Source: Chryseobacterium sp. CH25
Lineage (GTDB): Bacteria > Bacteroidota > Bacteroidia > Flavobacteriales > Weeksellaceae
Direction of reading: 5' to 3'
Assembly: GCF_004119455.1 (NCBI RefSeq)
Contig: NZ_NRQT01000004.1
Span: 372,001-436,000, forward strand
DNA length: 64,000 nt
Part shown: positions 1-8,528 of the stretch, one piece after another
Layout: every line of letters starts with the position of its first letter
Position numbering within the stretch: the first letter of the stretch is position 1
The notes under the pieces: generated by a model
Database searches by the model: none
Seen by the model: the letters and a program-made list of their open reading frames with translations, nothing else
Told to the model about the DNA's origin: nothing
Position numbers and translations under genes: made by a program

Positions 1-1
1 A

Positions 2-900
2 GGGACTGGTAAAACGGCAGCTTTTGTAATGCCTATCCTGCAGCTGTTAAAAAAATATACTCCTGAACATAAAGAAATAAGAACATTGATACTTACCCCG
101 ACTCATGAGGGGGCGATGCAGATTGAAGAGAATTTTGATGTTTACAGCAAATATTTACCCTTATCACAGCTTTCTATTTATGGAGGAGTTTTAGCAGGTG
201 GTCAGCTTGCCGCCCTTAGAAAAAGAGTAGATATTCTGGTGGCTACCCCTGACAGATTGCTGTATTTGGATAATAAAAGACATATTGATCTTTCTAAAAT
301 AGAAATACTTGTTTTGGATGAAACAGACAGAATATTGAATATGGGTTTTGTCAATGATGTCAAAAAAATTTTAAAACTGATTCCTCAGAAAAGACAGACA
401 TTGTTTTTTTCTACTACATTGCCTAAAAGTGTGAAGAAATTTGCAGAATCAATTCTGAATAACCCTATAGAGATTACTATCACTTCTTTATCTTCAACGT
501 TACAAACTATGAAAGAACCCGTTTATTTTGCGGAAAATAGAGATGAGACAGGTTTACTAATTGATTTATTACAAAATGAAAATATAAGGCGTTCACTAAT
601 TTTTAGCCGTACTAAACATGCTGCCAATAAGTTTGTACAGGAATTGTAAGGGGTAGGAATTTTTATAATAGCAATTGATGGATACAAATCTTACATGGCA
701 AGACAGGATGAACTTCATGATCTTCCTCATGCAGTAAACTAAGAGTTTCCTAATATTCCGGAAATTTTTATGTCCACCGGATCGGAAGGGCAGCAATGAA
801 AGGTATTGCTATTGCATTTTGTGATGCAGATGAAAGGTCAGATCATTTTATAAATAAAATCTGTATCGTTTACAGAAAAATAATAAATAATTTTTTTTAA
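2..900 (+). pseudogene. Decayed DEAD-box RNA helicase (5' end outside window)
   Basis: The reading frame is already open at base 2 with Walker A (GTGKT) and runs to a TAA at 647-649. Past that stop the helicase C-domain is still recognisable. AIDGYKSYMARQ and LPHAVN are in the same frame, followed by a second in-frame stop where a Tyr is usual (N*EFPNIPE). Then, in another frame, comes YVHRIGR (766 onward) with AIAFCDADER, ending at 900. The segment for the ATDIAARG motif is deleted and motif VI lacks its second TGR. The N-domain is eroded too: DETD for DEAD, STT for SAT, TPDR for TPGR, HEGA for RELA. Intact relatives unwind RNA, often in the cold, and a cold-shock gene follows directly. This is a true pseudogene with many lesions, not a single sequencing slip. 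Confidence 0.9.
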
Positions 901-911
901 TAATAATTACA

Positions 912-1106
912 ATGCAACAAGGCACAGTAAAATTTTTCAATGAAGCGAAAGGCTTCGGATTTATTTCTCCTATAGATGGGAGTAAGGATATATTTGTACA
1001 TTCATCAGGATTAAGCACAAGCGCAATTCGTGAAAATGATAAAGTCGTTTTTGATGTACAAAAGAGTGATAAAGGGTTAAATGCGGTGAATGTAAAATTG
1101 GCGTAA
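912..1106 (+). CDS. Cold-shock protein, CspA family
   Basis: A 64-residue single cold-shock domain that binds single-stranded RNA/DNA and acts as an RNA chaperone in the cytoplasm. RNP1 (KGFGFI, residues 14-19) and RNP2 (DIFVH, about 26-30) are intact, and the length is typical. It starts 11 bases after the last stop of the decayed helicase; a csp next to a DEAD-box helicase is a common Bacteroidota pairing, so it probably outlived its partner. A long 3' untranslated stretch leads to a hairpin terminator at 1265-1290. The family is certain; the cold-shock role is inferred from the family. Confidence 0.93.
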   Translation: MQQGTVKFFNEAKGFGFISPIDGSKDIFVHSSGLSTSAIRENDKVVFDVQKSDKGLNAVNVKLA

Positions 1107-1264
1107 TTAATCTCTAATCATCTGTTTGAAATAGATATTATTTTCAATTTCAGTATTATATTTTTTTACAATTCAAAGTCCAGTAACCTTTGGAGTTTGA
1201 GTATATTGTTTGAAAGAACATTAGTGTAAGTTTAATTACTTTTTATTTTCATAATGTTCATTTG

Positions 1265-1290
1265 CCTCTCACAGTACGTGAGAGGTTTTT
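1265..1290 (+). terminator. Rho-independent terminator after csp
   Basis: CCTCTCAC and GTGAGAGG form a perfect 8-bp stem around a 5-base loop, followed by five T. It lies about 160 bases past the csp stop and before the MaoC gene, so the csp transcript would carry a long 3' end. Confidence 0.8.
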
Positions 1291-1333
1291 CAAGAAATAA
1301 TTCTCATCAGCTTACATACTAAGACATTCAATC

Positions 1334-1864
1334 ATGATTATTATTAACAATTTTATTGAATATAAAGCTTTGGAAGGGCAAATGGTTGGTTTTTCTGACT
1401 GGTACACAATAGACCAGCAGCAAATTAATAGGTTTGCAGAAGCGACTTTAGATGATCAGTGGATCCATATTAATGAGGAAAGGGCAAAAAATGAAGGTCC
1501 TTTTAAATCCACTATTGCTCATGGCTATTTGCTATTAGCGCTAATCCCTTATCTATGGAAGCAAATTGCTGAGGTAAGAAATGTTAAAATGGAAATCAAT
1601 TATGGGATTGAGAATTTGAAATTTGGTCAAGCTGTATTGGTAGGTAGTGATGTAAGGCTCCAGGCAACTGTTAAATCAGTTACCGATCTGAGAGGGACTA
1701 TAAAAGTAGCGGTAGAAGCAAAACTTCTAATAAGAAATCAAATTAAGCCTGCTTACACGGGAAACGTTATCTTTCTCTATCATTTTTTTGAAAAAATAAT
1801 AGGAATGATGATACATTGGATTAATTCCATTTATTTCCTTATCTGCATGAGGTTTGATTACTAA
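1334..1864 (+). CDS. MaoC-like (R)-specific enoyl-CoA hydratase family protein
   Basis: A 176-residue hot-dog-fold protein of the NodN/MaoC group, whose members hydrate trans-2-enoyl-CoA. The catalytic Asp/His region is intact (DDQWIHINEERA about 40-51, then STIAHGYLLLAL about 58-69). The usual C-terminal strand (KPAYTGNVIFLYHF) ends near residue 152, where relatives normally stop. The remaining 24 or so residues are hydrophobic and unlike the family. A T7 run at 1783-1789 sits exactly at this junction; one more T would give an immediate stop, so the tail may be a homopolymer artefact. The gene is monocistronic, and its substrate cannot be told. Confidence 0.8.
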   Translation: MIIINNFIEYKALEGQMVGFSDWYTIDQQQINRFAEATLDDQWIHINEERAKNEGPFKSTIAHGYLLLALIPYLWKQIAEVRNVKMEINYGIENLKFGQAVLVGSDVRLQATVKSVTDLRGTIKVAVEAKLLIRNQIKPAYTGNVIFLYHFFEKIIGMMIHWINSIYFLICMRFDY

Positions 1865-1867
1865 ATG

Positions 1868-2131
1868 TCAAATAACATCATAACCGTTCACTCCCAAAAC
1901 AAAGTAATGTTCAATTGTTTTTTGAGCTTTCTTGCACATTGATAAAAGATCATTTACTGATGTGTTGTCGAAAATAAAGTCATCATGGGTTTTTACAATA
2001 TATTCAGTTACTATTTCAATATTCATTAAATCAATTTCTGTTACATCGGTTTTAAGCCTGTGTTCTTCTGTGAAGAAAGGAATTTTACGGAATATAGAAT
2101 TGTTAAACTGGAAGAGATGTATTGTTTTCAT
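1868..2131 (-). CDS. Small conserved hypothetical protein (paralogue of 8529-8798)
   Basis: An 87-residue soluble protein without signal peptide or membrane segment. It shares long stretches with the 89-residue product at 8529-8798: the start MKTIHLF, an FF.EE.RL segment, DLMN, VTE.I, HDDFIF, DLLSMC, IEHYFV and the end YDVI. The paralogue shows the family is real and that the gene is complete at both ends. I do not recognise the family. It lies convergent with the MaoC gene, with 3 bases between the two stop codons. Confidence 0.8.
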   Translation of the reverse strand: MKTIHLFQFNNSIFRKIPFFTEEHRLKTDVTEIDLMNIEIVTEYIVKTHDDFIFDNTSVNDLLSMCKKAQKTIEHYFVLGVNGYDVI

Positions 2132-2179
2132 TGTAAGAATATTTATTTAATAGGATGAAAAATTTATGTTGGGGTTTTA

Positions 2180-2968
2180 TTAAGAAAACTTATCTTTTAT
2201 TTTTCTGTTGATCCTTTTTTTAGATAATTTACGCTCTGATGGTAATGAGTACATACCACCGGAAAGGATATATAATAAACTGTTCCAGAAATTATTTTTT
2301 CTGCAGAATTCATGACTGTGGTTTGTTAATACTTTTAAGTACTCATGTTCGTATTCCTTTGCTTCCTGTAAGGTGTAGTTTTTCGGAATATCATCCATTG
2401 CAGATTGGCTAAAGATTTTTGGTGAGTGTTTTGCTATAAAGTCCAATTCTAACCTGCACATGCCGATAAGTGGGATCAGTAAAGAAAAAATTTCTTCATA
2501 AAAATTGTAAATGTTGGTCTTCCATGATGATCTTTCTTTTTCCGGTAAAATCTGAGTAGTCAATAGAATGAGTTTTTTATGGGTTACTTCCATTTCATCT
2601 GTGTAGAGTTTGTTTTGCTGCCAGAATATGAGTGAATTGATTTTATTTTTTTTAATAATATTTCCTAGTATATATTCAAACTGGATTCTAATATTCTTTA
2701 TGTTCTCGCTCAGGTCTTCTAAAACAGACTGCCACAAATTATGCTGACTTAAGCTACAGTACGTACTGAATACCAGCCTTGATCTGTTAATAAGTTGCTG
2801 TAATTCTTTTAACATTCTAAGAATTTCTTTAGCGTCTCTTTCTAAGGTGATATTGGCATTCCTGATATAGAATAGAGCAAAAAGCTGTGAGTAAGAGGCT
2901 CTTACTGTAATATTTTTTTTATTTCGGAATCCTAATCTCTTCTTGGGATGTTTGGTTAGTTTTTTCAT
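2180..2968 (-). CDS. Hypothetical protein, 262 residues
   Basis: A helical, basic protein (KKLTKHPKKRLGF at the start, LSKKRINRKIKDKF at the end) with no signal peptide, no convincing membrane segment and no motif I can name. It starts 7 bases after the stop of the small frameshifted gene at 2976-3205 on the same strand, so the two were probably one operon. The middle is rich in Leu, Ile and Asn in a coiled-coil-like pattern. I do not recognise the family. Confidence 0.6.
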   Translation of the reverse strand: MKKLTKHPKKRLGFRNKKNITVRASYSQLFALFYIRNANITLERDAKEILRMLKELQQLINRSRLVFSTYCSLSQHNLWQSVLEDLSENIKNIRIQFEYILGNIIKKNKINSLIFWQQNKLYTDEMEVTHKKLILLTTQILPEKERSSWKTNIYNFYEEIFSLLIPLIGMCRLELDFIAKHSPKIFSQSAMDDIPKNYTLQEAKEYEHEYLKVLTNHSHEFCRKNNFWNSLLYILSGGMYSLPSERKLSKKRINRKIKDKFS

Positions 2969-2975
2969 GATAGTT

Positions 2976-3205
2976 CTATTGTAAATCTTTTTTCATGATA
3001 ATCCCTTTTTCAAAGGACTTTTGCTGTATGATAAGGGTAATAAGATACTGTCTTAAATCTTTAATTGTGATATTTTTCTCTTTTGCAGAAAAAAATACAG
3101 GTGTTTCGTCTAGAAGTTCATACAGTTCAGGAAATTCTTTTTGAATTTCAACTGTTTTTTAAATATCTTTTTTGTTAAAATAGATATAGTGGTTAGATTA
3201 TTCAT
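2976..3205 (-). pseudogene. Small hypothetical gene interrupted by one frameshift
   Basis: On the minus strand an ATG at 3205 opens MNNLTTISILTKKIFKK. The coherent continuation TVEIQKEFPELYELLDETPV, then FFSAKEKNITIKDLRQYL and so on to a TAG at 2976-2978, lies in another frame. Adding one base to the T6 run at 3155-3160 (A6 on the coding strand) joins the two into a protein of about 76 residues. The C-terminal part is strongly protein-like (acidic, helical). The gene sits 7 bases upstream of the 2180-2968 gene on the same strand. I do not recognise the family. The lesion may be a sequencing undercall. Confidence 0.6.
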
Positions 3206-3414
3206 AGCCGCTTTTTATTATTGTTAACTTTTTCAAAAGCATAAAAGGGAGATTATTTCGGGAATTCTTCTTGCTCATCCGTTGGTTTAATCAAAAAAAG
3301 AGCAGAAGGCATTGTAAATAAAAGGGACAGAACTGTCTAATATTCCATCCCTTTTCCAGTTAAGTCTTTGATAAATATATTTTTATCATCAGTTTAGCTG
3401 TCGTTGAAAACAAT

Positions 3415-3633
3415 TTATGAAAGGTTAATTTCTTTGATAATATTGAGAACTTCTTCACGGTTTTTTCTTAATCTGTTTCCGATTCTTTCCAGCATTTCCT
3501 TTTCTTTACCTTCTTCAAGCTTCAGGTCGTGGTCCGTTAATGTTGAAAATTTTTCTTTCAATTGTTTTGATTGTACATCCCAGTCTCCTGGAATTTTGAA
3601 AGATTGATTGCCTTTGTTGTGGTTTGTGTCCAT
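3415..3633 (-). CDS. CsbD-like general stress protein
   Basis: A 72-residue hydrophilic protein with the CsbD pattern WDVQSKQLKEKFSTLTD (about 18-34), an acidic centre (LEEGKEKEML) and a basic helix at the end (RLRKNREEVLNIIKEI). CsbD-family proteins accumulate under general stress; their biochemical role is unknown. The N-terminus (MDTNHNKGNQSFKIPGD) is longer than usual. It is monocistronic and lies downstream of, and co-oriented with, the GT4/GH130 genes, which may also serve stress survival. Confidence 0.75.
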   Translation of the reverse strand: MDTNHNKGNQSFKIPGDWDVQSKQLKEKFSTLTDHDLKLEEGKEKEMLERIGNRLRKNREEVLNIIKEINLS

Positions 3634-3808
3634 AAGGGAGATTTTAGTGTAACTTCATTGCTACAATACAAAGTTGGGCGTTTATTAATCTATTGTATTA
3701 CAGATTGTTTTATTTATGTTGTACATATCACACTTTTACAAATATCAGATCAGGTCTATCTTTTTTTCATCAATTAGTACATTGTAAATTCAATAAGATT
3801 GCCGTTAC

Positions 3809-6085
3809 TTAAGGGATGCTATTTTGGAAACAGAGCCTTGCCATGAGATAACTTACTGTGGATTCTGCACCCTGATTGAGATTAACATTTTTCTCTTCAA
3901 GACCATCATAACATCCACCTGTTGCAGGGTTATAAATAATCTGATGTAAATGATTTTTTCCTAAAAACCAGCTAAAAGCATTCCTCATCATCTGTAAATA
4001 TTTTTCGTCCTTAAAAGCCTTGTAGAATGTAGATAAGGTCAGTATGGTGTAAGCAACATCAATAGGCTGTTCTCCACCAATTGATTCAGATTTTTTAGCC
4101 GTTTCTTTGTGCAGCCACCCTTTATTGGATATTACTTTAATGCCGCCCTTAATAAATATTTGAGAAAGCAGAAACTTAAATGATTCTTCGGCAATCTGTT
4201 TGTACATATCGTCGTGTGTCGTAATCCATGCACATAATAAAGCTTCAGGGAGTACGCTGTTGCCATAGGTCAGGTAGCTTTCAAACCAATGCCAGTCTCT
4301 ATGTTTTTCATGCTGATACATTTTTACCAGTCGATTGGCCAGCTTTTTCAATAATGGAATATTGTTTTCAGCATTTTGATAATGCAATCCCTTGATGATA
4401 AAAGCCATTGCCCGGGTAGAGTGGATCTTCTCAATAGATGAAATACTTTTTTCAATAATTAATTCCGCTTCATCAGAAAACTGCTGCGGTAAAATAGCTT
4501 TTATAGAAAGAAGATAGCCCAGTGCCCAGATAGCCCTTCCATTAGAATCTTCAAGATTGGTCTCATAATTCTGCTGCGCAAATTCCCTGTCTTGATTGAT
4601 ATAATTGAGGAAACTCCCATCAGGCTGCTGGCAGAATTTAATAACTTTCAGATAAGTTGATATTAGATCAAGATCAGATTCATCCTTGCTTATTTCATAA
4701 TGTCTACAGGCTACAATCATAGCACGGGCGTTATCATCCAAAGTATACCCGGAATTGATATCAGGTTTGTTGATTTTAGAAAACTGGATCATCCCAAAAT
4801 CCGTTGTCATATTTTTGATATGGCTGAGATTAATGTTGGGGAATGTATAATGTAATGTCATTTTGTCTTTGCTGTATTGTTGAAATAATAGGGCGTGCGA
4901 AATAGAAGAATTTTCCCAGGCTGTGGGAGCCATTTTTTCCAGACTATTTGATCGTAATTTTTCCTGTGCAGTTTCATTTTTCAGTAATGTATTCACGGCA
5001 GCAGCAAGTTGTTTTGGAGCTTCAAAATCAATAATAATTCCCAGGTCTTCATTTAATACCTCCAGAGCATGGGGAATAGGCGTGGAAACAATAGGACAAC
5101 CACCGCTGATAGCATAGGAAAAGGTTCCACTCACTGCCTGATTTCTGTCTTTTGAAGTGAAAAGATAGATATTGGTAAGCTGAAGATAATCCAACAGCTC
5201 ATCCAAAGGAAGATATTGATTGATAAAGCAAGTATGTTTTTCCAGATGGAGTCTCGTAACAGTATCGTGCAGAAAATCACGATACTTCTCACCTTCATAT
5301 TTAATGATGCTGGGATGTGTTTTGCCAATAATAAGAAACATCACATCTAGGTTTTGGGAAATGATTTCAGGCAGAGCTTCTAAAGTGGTTTCAATATTTT
5401 TCCCCGAACCCAGTAACCCAAATGTCGAAAGAACTTTTTTATCTTTAAATCCGTATTTCGCTTTCAGTGAAATCTTATCGATAAATGGCAGTAAATGAGT
5501 TCCATGGGGAATTACTTTAATTTTTTCAGATGGAATATCATAATCATACGAAAGGATATCCGCAGAAATACTGGTCATTACAATAATAGATTTTACGAAA
5601 CTGCTGATTTCTTTTACCTTTTCTTTTAATTCCCAATCCGGTTTGGGCAGAACGGTGTGAAAAGTAATGATGATATCTTTCTCTACATTTTGAAGAAAAA
5701 GCAGCAATCCATTTTTAGCTTCAGTGAAAAATCCAAACTCATGCTGAAGCATAACCAATTGAATATTATCATTCTTGTTGATTTTATCAGCCAGTTCCAA
5801 ATAAGAAATAGCATCATATGTGTTGAGTTTATATTGAGGATTTTCTTCGTAGCAATAGCTTTCATCTTCAGTTTCCATTGGACAGATGATAGTGCTAAAT
5901 GATTCTTTGAACTTTAGCTGAAGGGATTTTATCAAATCCTGACAATACGTTGCAATACCGCACACCTTAGGAGGAAAACTACTTATAAAGATAATTTCAG
6001 GCTTATAGTTAATTGTGTTTTTTCTATTTTGACCAGATCGTGTTTTTGTGTTTCCTTCCACGTCTGAGTTTATATTTTTATTCAT
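3809..6085 (-). CDS. GT4 glycosyltransferase fused to a C-terminal helical-toroid domain
   Basis: A 758-residue cytoplasmic protein without signal peptide. Residues about 28-395 are a GT-B glycosyltransferase of family GT4: PPKVCGIATYCQDL near the start, FGLLGSGKNIETTLEALPEI near 220, and the donor-site segment SGTFSYAISGGCPIVSTPIP near 320. Residues about 425-758 look like an alpha/alpha toroid, with repeated aromatic-acidic helices (GYTLDDNARAMI, DSNGRAIWALGY, WHWFESYLTYG, GGEQPIDVAYTI, NQGAESTVSYLMAR), as in several glycoside-processing folds. It starts 45 bases after the GH130 gene on the same strand, so both probably act on one mannoside or related glycan. The product is unknown; the toroid assignment is from pattern only. 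Confidence 0.8.
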   Translation of the reverse strand: MNKNINSDVEGNTKTRSGQNRKNTINYKPEIIFISSFPPKVCGIATYCQDLIKSLQLKFKESFSTIICPMETEDESYCYEENPQYKLNTYDAISYLELADKINKNDNIQLVMLQHEFGFFTEAKNGLLLFLQNVEKDIIITFHTVLPKPDWELKEKVKEISSFVKSIIVMTSISADILSYDYDIPSEKIKVIPHGTHLLPFIDKISLKAKYGFKDKKVLSTFGLLGSGKNIETTLEALPEIISQNLDVMFLIIGKTHPSIIKYEGEKYRDFLHDTVTRLHLEKHTCFINQYLPLDELLDYLQLTNIYLFTSKDRNQAVSGTFSYAISGGCPIVSTPIPHALEVLNEDLGIIIDFEAPKQLAAAVNTLLKNETAQEKLRSNSLEKMAPTAWENSSISHALLFQQYSKDKMTLHYTFPNINLSHIKNMTTDFGMIQFSKINKPDINSGYTLDDNARAMIVACRHYEISKDESDLDLISTYLKVIKFCQQPDGSFLNYINQDREFAQQNYETNLEDSNGRAIWALGYLLSIKAILPQQFSDEAELIIEKSISSIEKIHSTRAMAFIIKGLHYQNAENNIPLLKKLANRLVKMYQHEKHRDWHWFESYLTYGNSVLPEALLCAWITTHDDMYKQIAEESFKFLLSQIFIKGGIKVISNKGWLHKETAKKSESIGGEQPIDVAYTILTLSTFYKAFKDEKYLQMMRNAFSWFLGKNHLHQIIYNPATGGCYDGLEEKNVNLNQGAESTVSYLMARLCFQNSIP

Positions 6086-6130
6086 GATGATATCTGTTTT
6101 AAAGGCTTACATTCTGTAGTGAATAGTCAG

Positions 6131-7159
6131 TTATGCTGTGTACTGTAGTAATTCCTTCAGTAATTCAGGGATGCTTAAAGAAGCAACGGCTATTCTCTTA
6201 TCTGCCGCTCCGTAATAAATATGGAGTGTGTCCCCTTCTACGATGGCTCCGGTAGGGAAGCAGACATTGTTCACTTCTCCCTTCTGTTCCCATTCTTCAT
6301 CAGGCTTGAAAAGAGGATAAGGAAGCCTTGAAATTTCTTTTTCAGGAGTATCAAGATCCAATAAAGCAGCACATGCGCTGTAAACATATCCTTCAATGGT
6401 ATCATGCACACCATGATAGATTAAAAGCCATCCATGTTCGGTTTCTATAGGGGGACACCCGCCACCAATATAGCTTACTTCATGCTCATATTTGGGTGAT
6501 AATACAATATGTTCTTTAAAGTGAAGGAAATAATCTTTCCAGAAATCAGGATTAAGATCTTCAATCTTTTCTATTCCTACAATTTGGATATCTGGTCTTA
6601 TGCGATGAAGAAGATAAAGCTTACCGTTAATTCTTCTTGGGAAAAATATTACATTCTTATCCCATAGGAAAATCTGTTTATCCTTTTTATGAGCAGCAGG
6701 GAGTTTGTTGAAGCGTCTGTACTTTTCTCCTATTTGACCTTGAGATTCTGATAAAATTCTAAATTTTTTGTATGGAATTTTTGGAACAATAATCCCCAGC
6801 TTTTGCCATGATGTAAGATCCTCAGATACGGCAAGGGTTCCCAATGCATTAATCCCATCATAACTCGTATAAGTAAGGTAAAATAAGTGATCGATTTTTA
6901 CGATTCTTGGATCTTCAACACCGTGTTTTTCGTATTCAAACTCGGGGATAATAACCGGATTGCTCAAGCGGGTTTCTATCGTTTTATAATCTGATAGTGT
7001 ACAGTATCCGATACTGGAAAAATTATTCTTGGCAACAGCTCTGTATAATAAATGTATTTTTCCGTTATTCTGAATGACTGCAGGATTTAAAACACCCTCA
7101 CTCTCAAAGTCTAATGTTGTTTTTCTGAGTATAATTCCGTTTTTTTTCAGAGATACCAT
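6131..7159 (-). CDS. GH130-family glycoside phosphorylase/hydrolase
   Basis: A 342-residue five-bladed beta-propeller enzyme. Family GH130 contains inverting beta-mannoside phosphorylases and some hydrolases. The family hallmark VEDPR is at residues 81-85, followed by YLTYTSYDG. GGCPPIETEHGWLLIYHG (about 233-250) and FPTGAIVEGDTLHIYYGAAD near the end are also typical. There is no signal peptide, so it acts in the cytoplasm. Its ATG directly follows the TAA of the small basic gene at 7160-7291 (TAAATG), so the two are translationally coupled, and the GT4 gene follows. The exact linkage handled cannot be told. Confidence 0.88.
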   Translation of the reverse strand: MVSLKKNGIILRKTTLDFESEGVLNPAVIQNNGKIHLLYRAVAKNNFSSIGYCTLSDYKTIETRLSNPVIIPEFEYEKHGVEDPRIVKIDHLFYLTYTSYDGINALGTLAVSEDLTSWQKLGIIVPKIPYKKFRILSESQGQIGEKYRRFNKLPAAHKKDKQIFLWDKNVIFFPRRINGKLYLLHRIRPDIQIVGIEKIEDLNPDFWKDYFLHFKEHIVLSPKYEHEVSYIGGGCPPIETEHGWLLIYHGVHDTIEGYVYSACAALLDLDTPEKEISRLPYPLFKPDEEWEQKGEVNNVCFPTGAIVEGDTLHIYYGAADKRIAVASLSIPELLKELLQYTA

Positions 7160-7291
7160 TTAGTTGCCGGTATTTCGGGATTCGTTTTCCCTGTCTCTTC
7201 GTTTATTCATCTTATCTTCCCGTTTCTCTTTTGCGGATTTTGCGGGTGGAGTTTTATCTGTCTTCTTTTTTCCGTCTTTTTCTTTTGACAT
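7160..7291 (-). CDS. Very small Lys/Arg-rich protein (43 residues)
   Basis: An ATG at 7291 opens MSKEKDGKKKTDKTPPAKSA and continues with a charged tail ending NESRNTGN. About a third of the residues are Lys or Arg, and the protein is predicted disordered. The stop TAA is immediately followed by the ATG of the GH130 gene, which supports real translation. No family is recognised. Such short basic proteins are seen next to stress genes in Bacteroidota, so nucleic-acid or ribosome binding is possible, but this is only inference from composition. Confidence 0.55.
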   Translation of the reverse strand: MSKEKDGKKKTDKTPPAKSAKEKREDKMNKRRDRENESRNTGN

Positions 7292-7456
7292 TATGAAATA
7301 TTTTTTGTGAACTGTAAATATCAATCATTAAAAAAGGAAAGCTTTGCAATTGTCTTTTAATTTGTTGTATAAATCATAGATATTTCCAATTTAATAGACT
7401 AACTTTGGATAAATGGCTGTTAATGAAATAATTGACAGATGTAAACGGTAAGGGAG

Positions 7457-8017
7457 ATGAAGTTGTATATAAAATATATGGTAAGCTTACGCTGCAAAAT
7501 GGTTGTCCATCAGGAACTGGACAGATTGGGCATTAAAAATGCTGTCGTTGATTTAGGGACAGTGGAATTATTGGAGGATATCAGCTCAGAACAAAGACAA
7601 CTCCTTAAAGAAAATTTACTTACAACAGGACTTGAAGTATTGGATGATAAAAAGAGTATCCTGATAGAGAAAATAAAGAATGTAGTGATAGAAATGATTC
7701 ATTATTCAGATGAACTTCCAAAAGAAAACTTCTCAGATTATGTAAGTGAAAAATTAGGATATGATTATACTTATCTGGCAAATACCTTTTCTGAGGTGAA
7801 AGGAATGACACTTCAGCATTTCATTATTATTAATAAAGTAGAAAAGGTAAAAGAACTGCTGTTGTATGATGAACTCAATCTTACAGAAATCTCTTATAAA
7901 CTCAATTACAGCAGTGTGGCCCATCTCTCTAATCAGTTTAAAAAAATCACGGGACTTTCCCCCTCATTTTATAAGCAGTTGAAACAAAGACGTCTTGGAA
8001 ATCTGGAAGACTTATAA
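7457..8017 (+). CDS. AraC-type regulator with an N-terminal heavy-metal-domain-like fold
   Basis: A 186-residue protein. The C-terminal 100 residues hold a two-helix-turn-helix AraC domain (FSDYVSEKLGYDYTYLANTF, then LNLTEISYKLNYSSVAHLSN and the signature FKKITGLSPSFYK). The N-terminal 75 residues (MKLYIKYMVSLRCKMVV) resemble an HMA-like ferredoxin fold found in a Bacteroidota AraC subgroup, where the motif is usually MVCxRC. Here the first Cys is Ser (MVSLRC), so a two-Cys metal site is not possible. It is transcribed away from the GH130 cluster and may control it. The metal idea is inference. Confidence 0.82.
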   Translation: MKLYIKYMVSLRCKMVVHQELDRLGIKNAVVDLGTVELLEDISSEQRQLLKENLLTTGLEVLDDKKSILIEKIKNVVIEMIHYSDELPKENFSDYVSEKLGYDYTYLANTFSEVKGMTLQHFIIINKVEKVKELLLYDELNLTEISYKLNYSSVAHLSNQFKKITGLSPSFYKQLKQRRLGNLEDL

Positions 8018-8528
8018 AAATGTGTGATATATGTAAGTTTATTCCGGATATATATAGCTTAGTACAGAATGAAACGGCCATCTTTGTATTAGTAATCAGG
8101 AATTCATCAAACCCATAAAGCTTATATGACTATAGATAGTACAATTTTACATAGGAAGATATAGTGAACAGTTGAAAATTTTTATCATTCGACATGCTGT
8201 TCTCCGGTATTTGAAAACATCATCGCAGTAAAAAGACTGGAAAAAGCCAATAGACACCATGATAAAATTAATAGGCTTAGGGATTCTCAATTTTAACAAT
8301 GAGCATATTAAAACCCCAATAAAATAGTAGATCTGTTTTCAGAAGGTTTTAATTAATTAAGGATAGGAACCTATGGTTTCTGTCCTTTTTATACATGTTG
8401 ATAGGATGATATATAATGAATTTCATCAACTGTGTCTTCAAAAAGGAGTCTGTCCGGATATAAAAGTGTAAGCCATTTTTTTACCTGCAAAACAGACTGT
8501 TTTTATTATTAATTCAACACCGGAAGTC
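8018..8528. other. Intergenic stretch without a supported gene
   Basis: About 510 bases, AT-rich, with many stops in all frames. The only coding-like signal is a minus-strand run of about 37 codons near 8390-8500 that has no ATG and starts at a stop. No hairpin terminator was seen after the AraC gene. Confidence 0.5.

Noticed and set aside
8390-8500. Minus-strand coding-like stretch (VLQVKKWLTLLYPDRLLFED)
   Set aside because: It has no start codon, begins directly after a stop and covers only about 37 codons. It may be a remnant, but there is nothing to support a gene.
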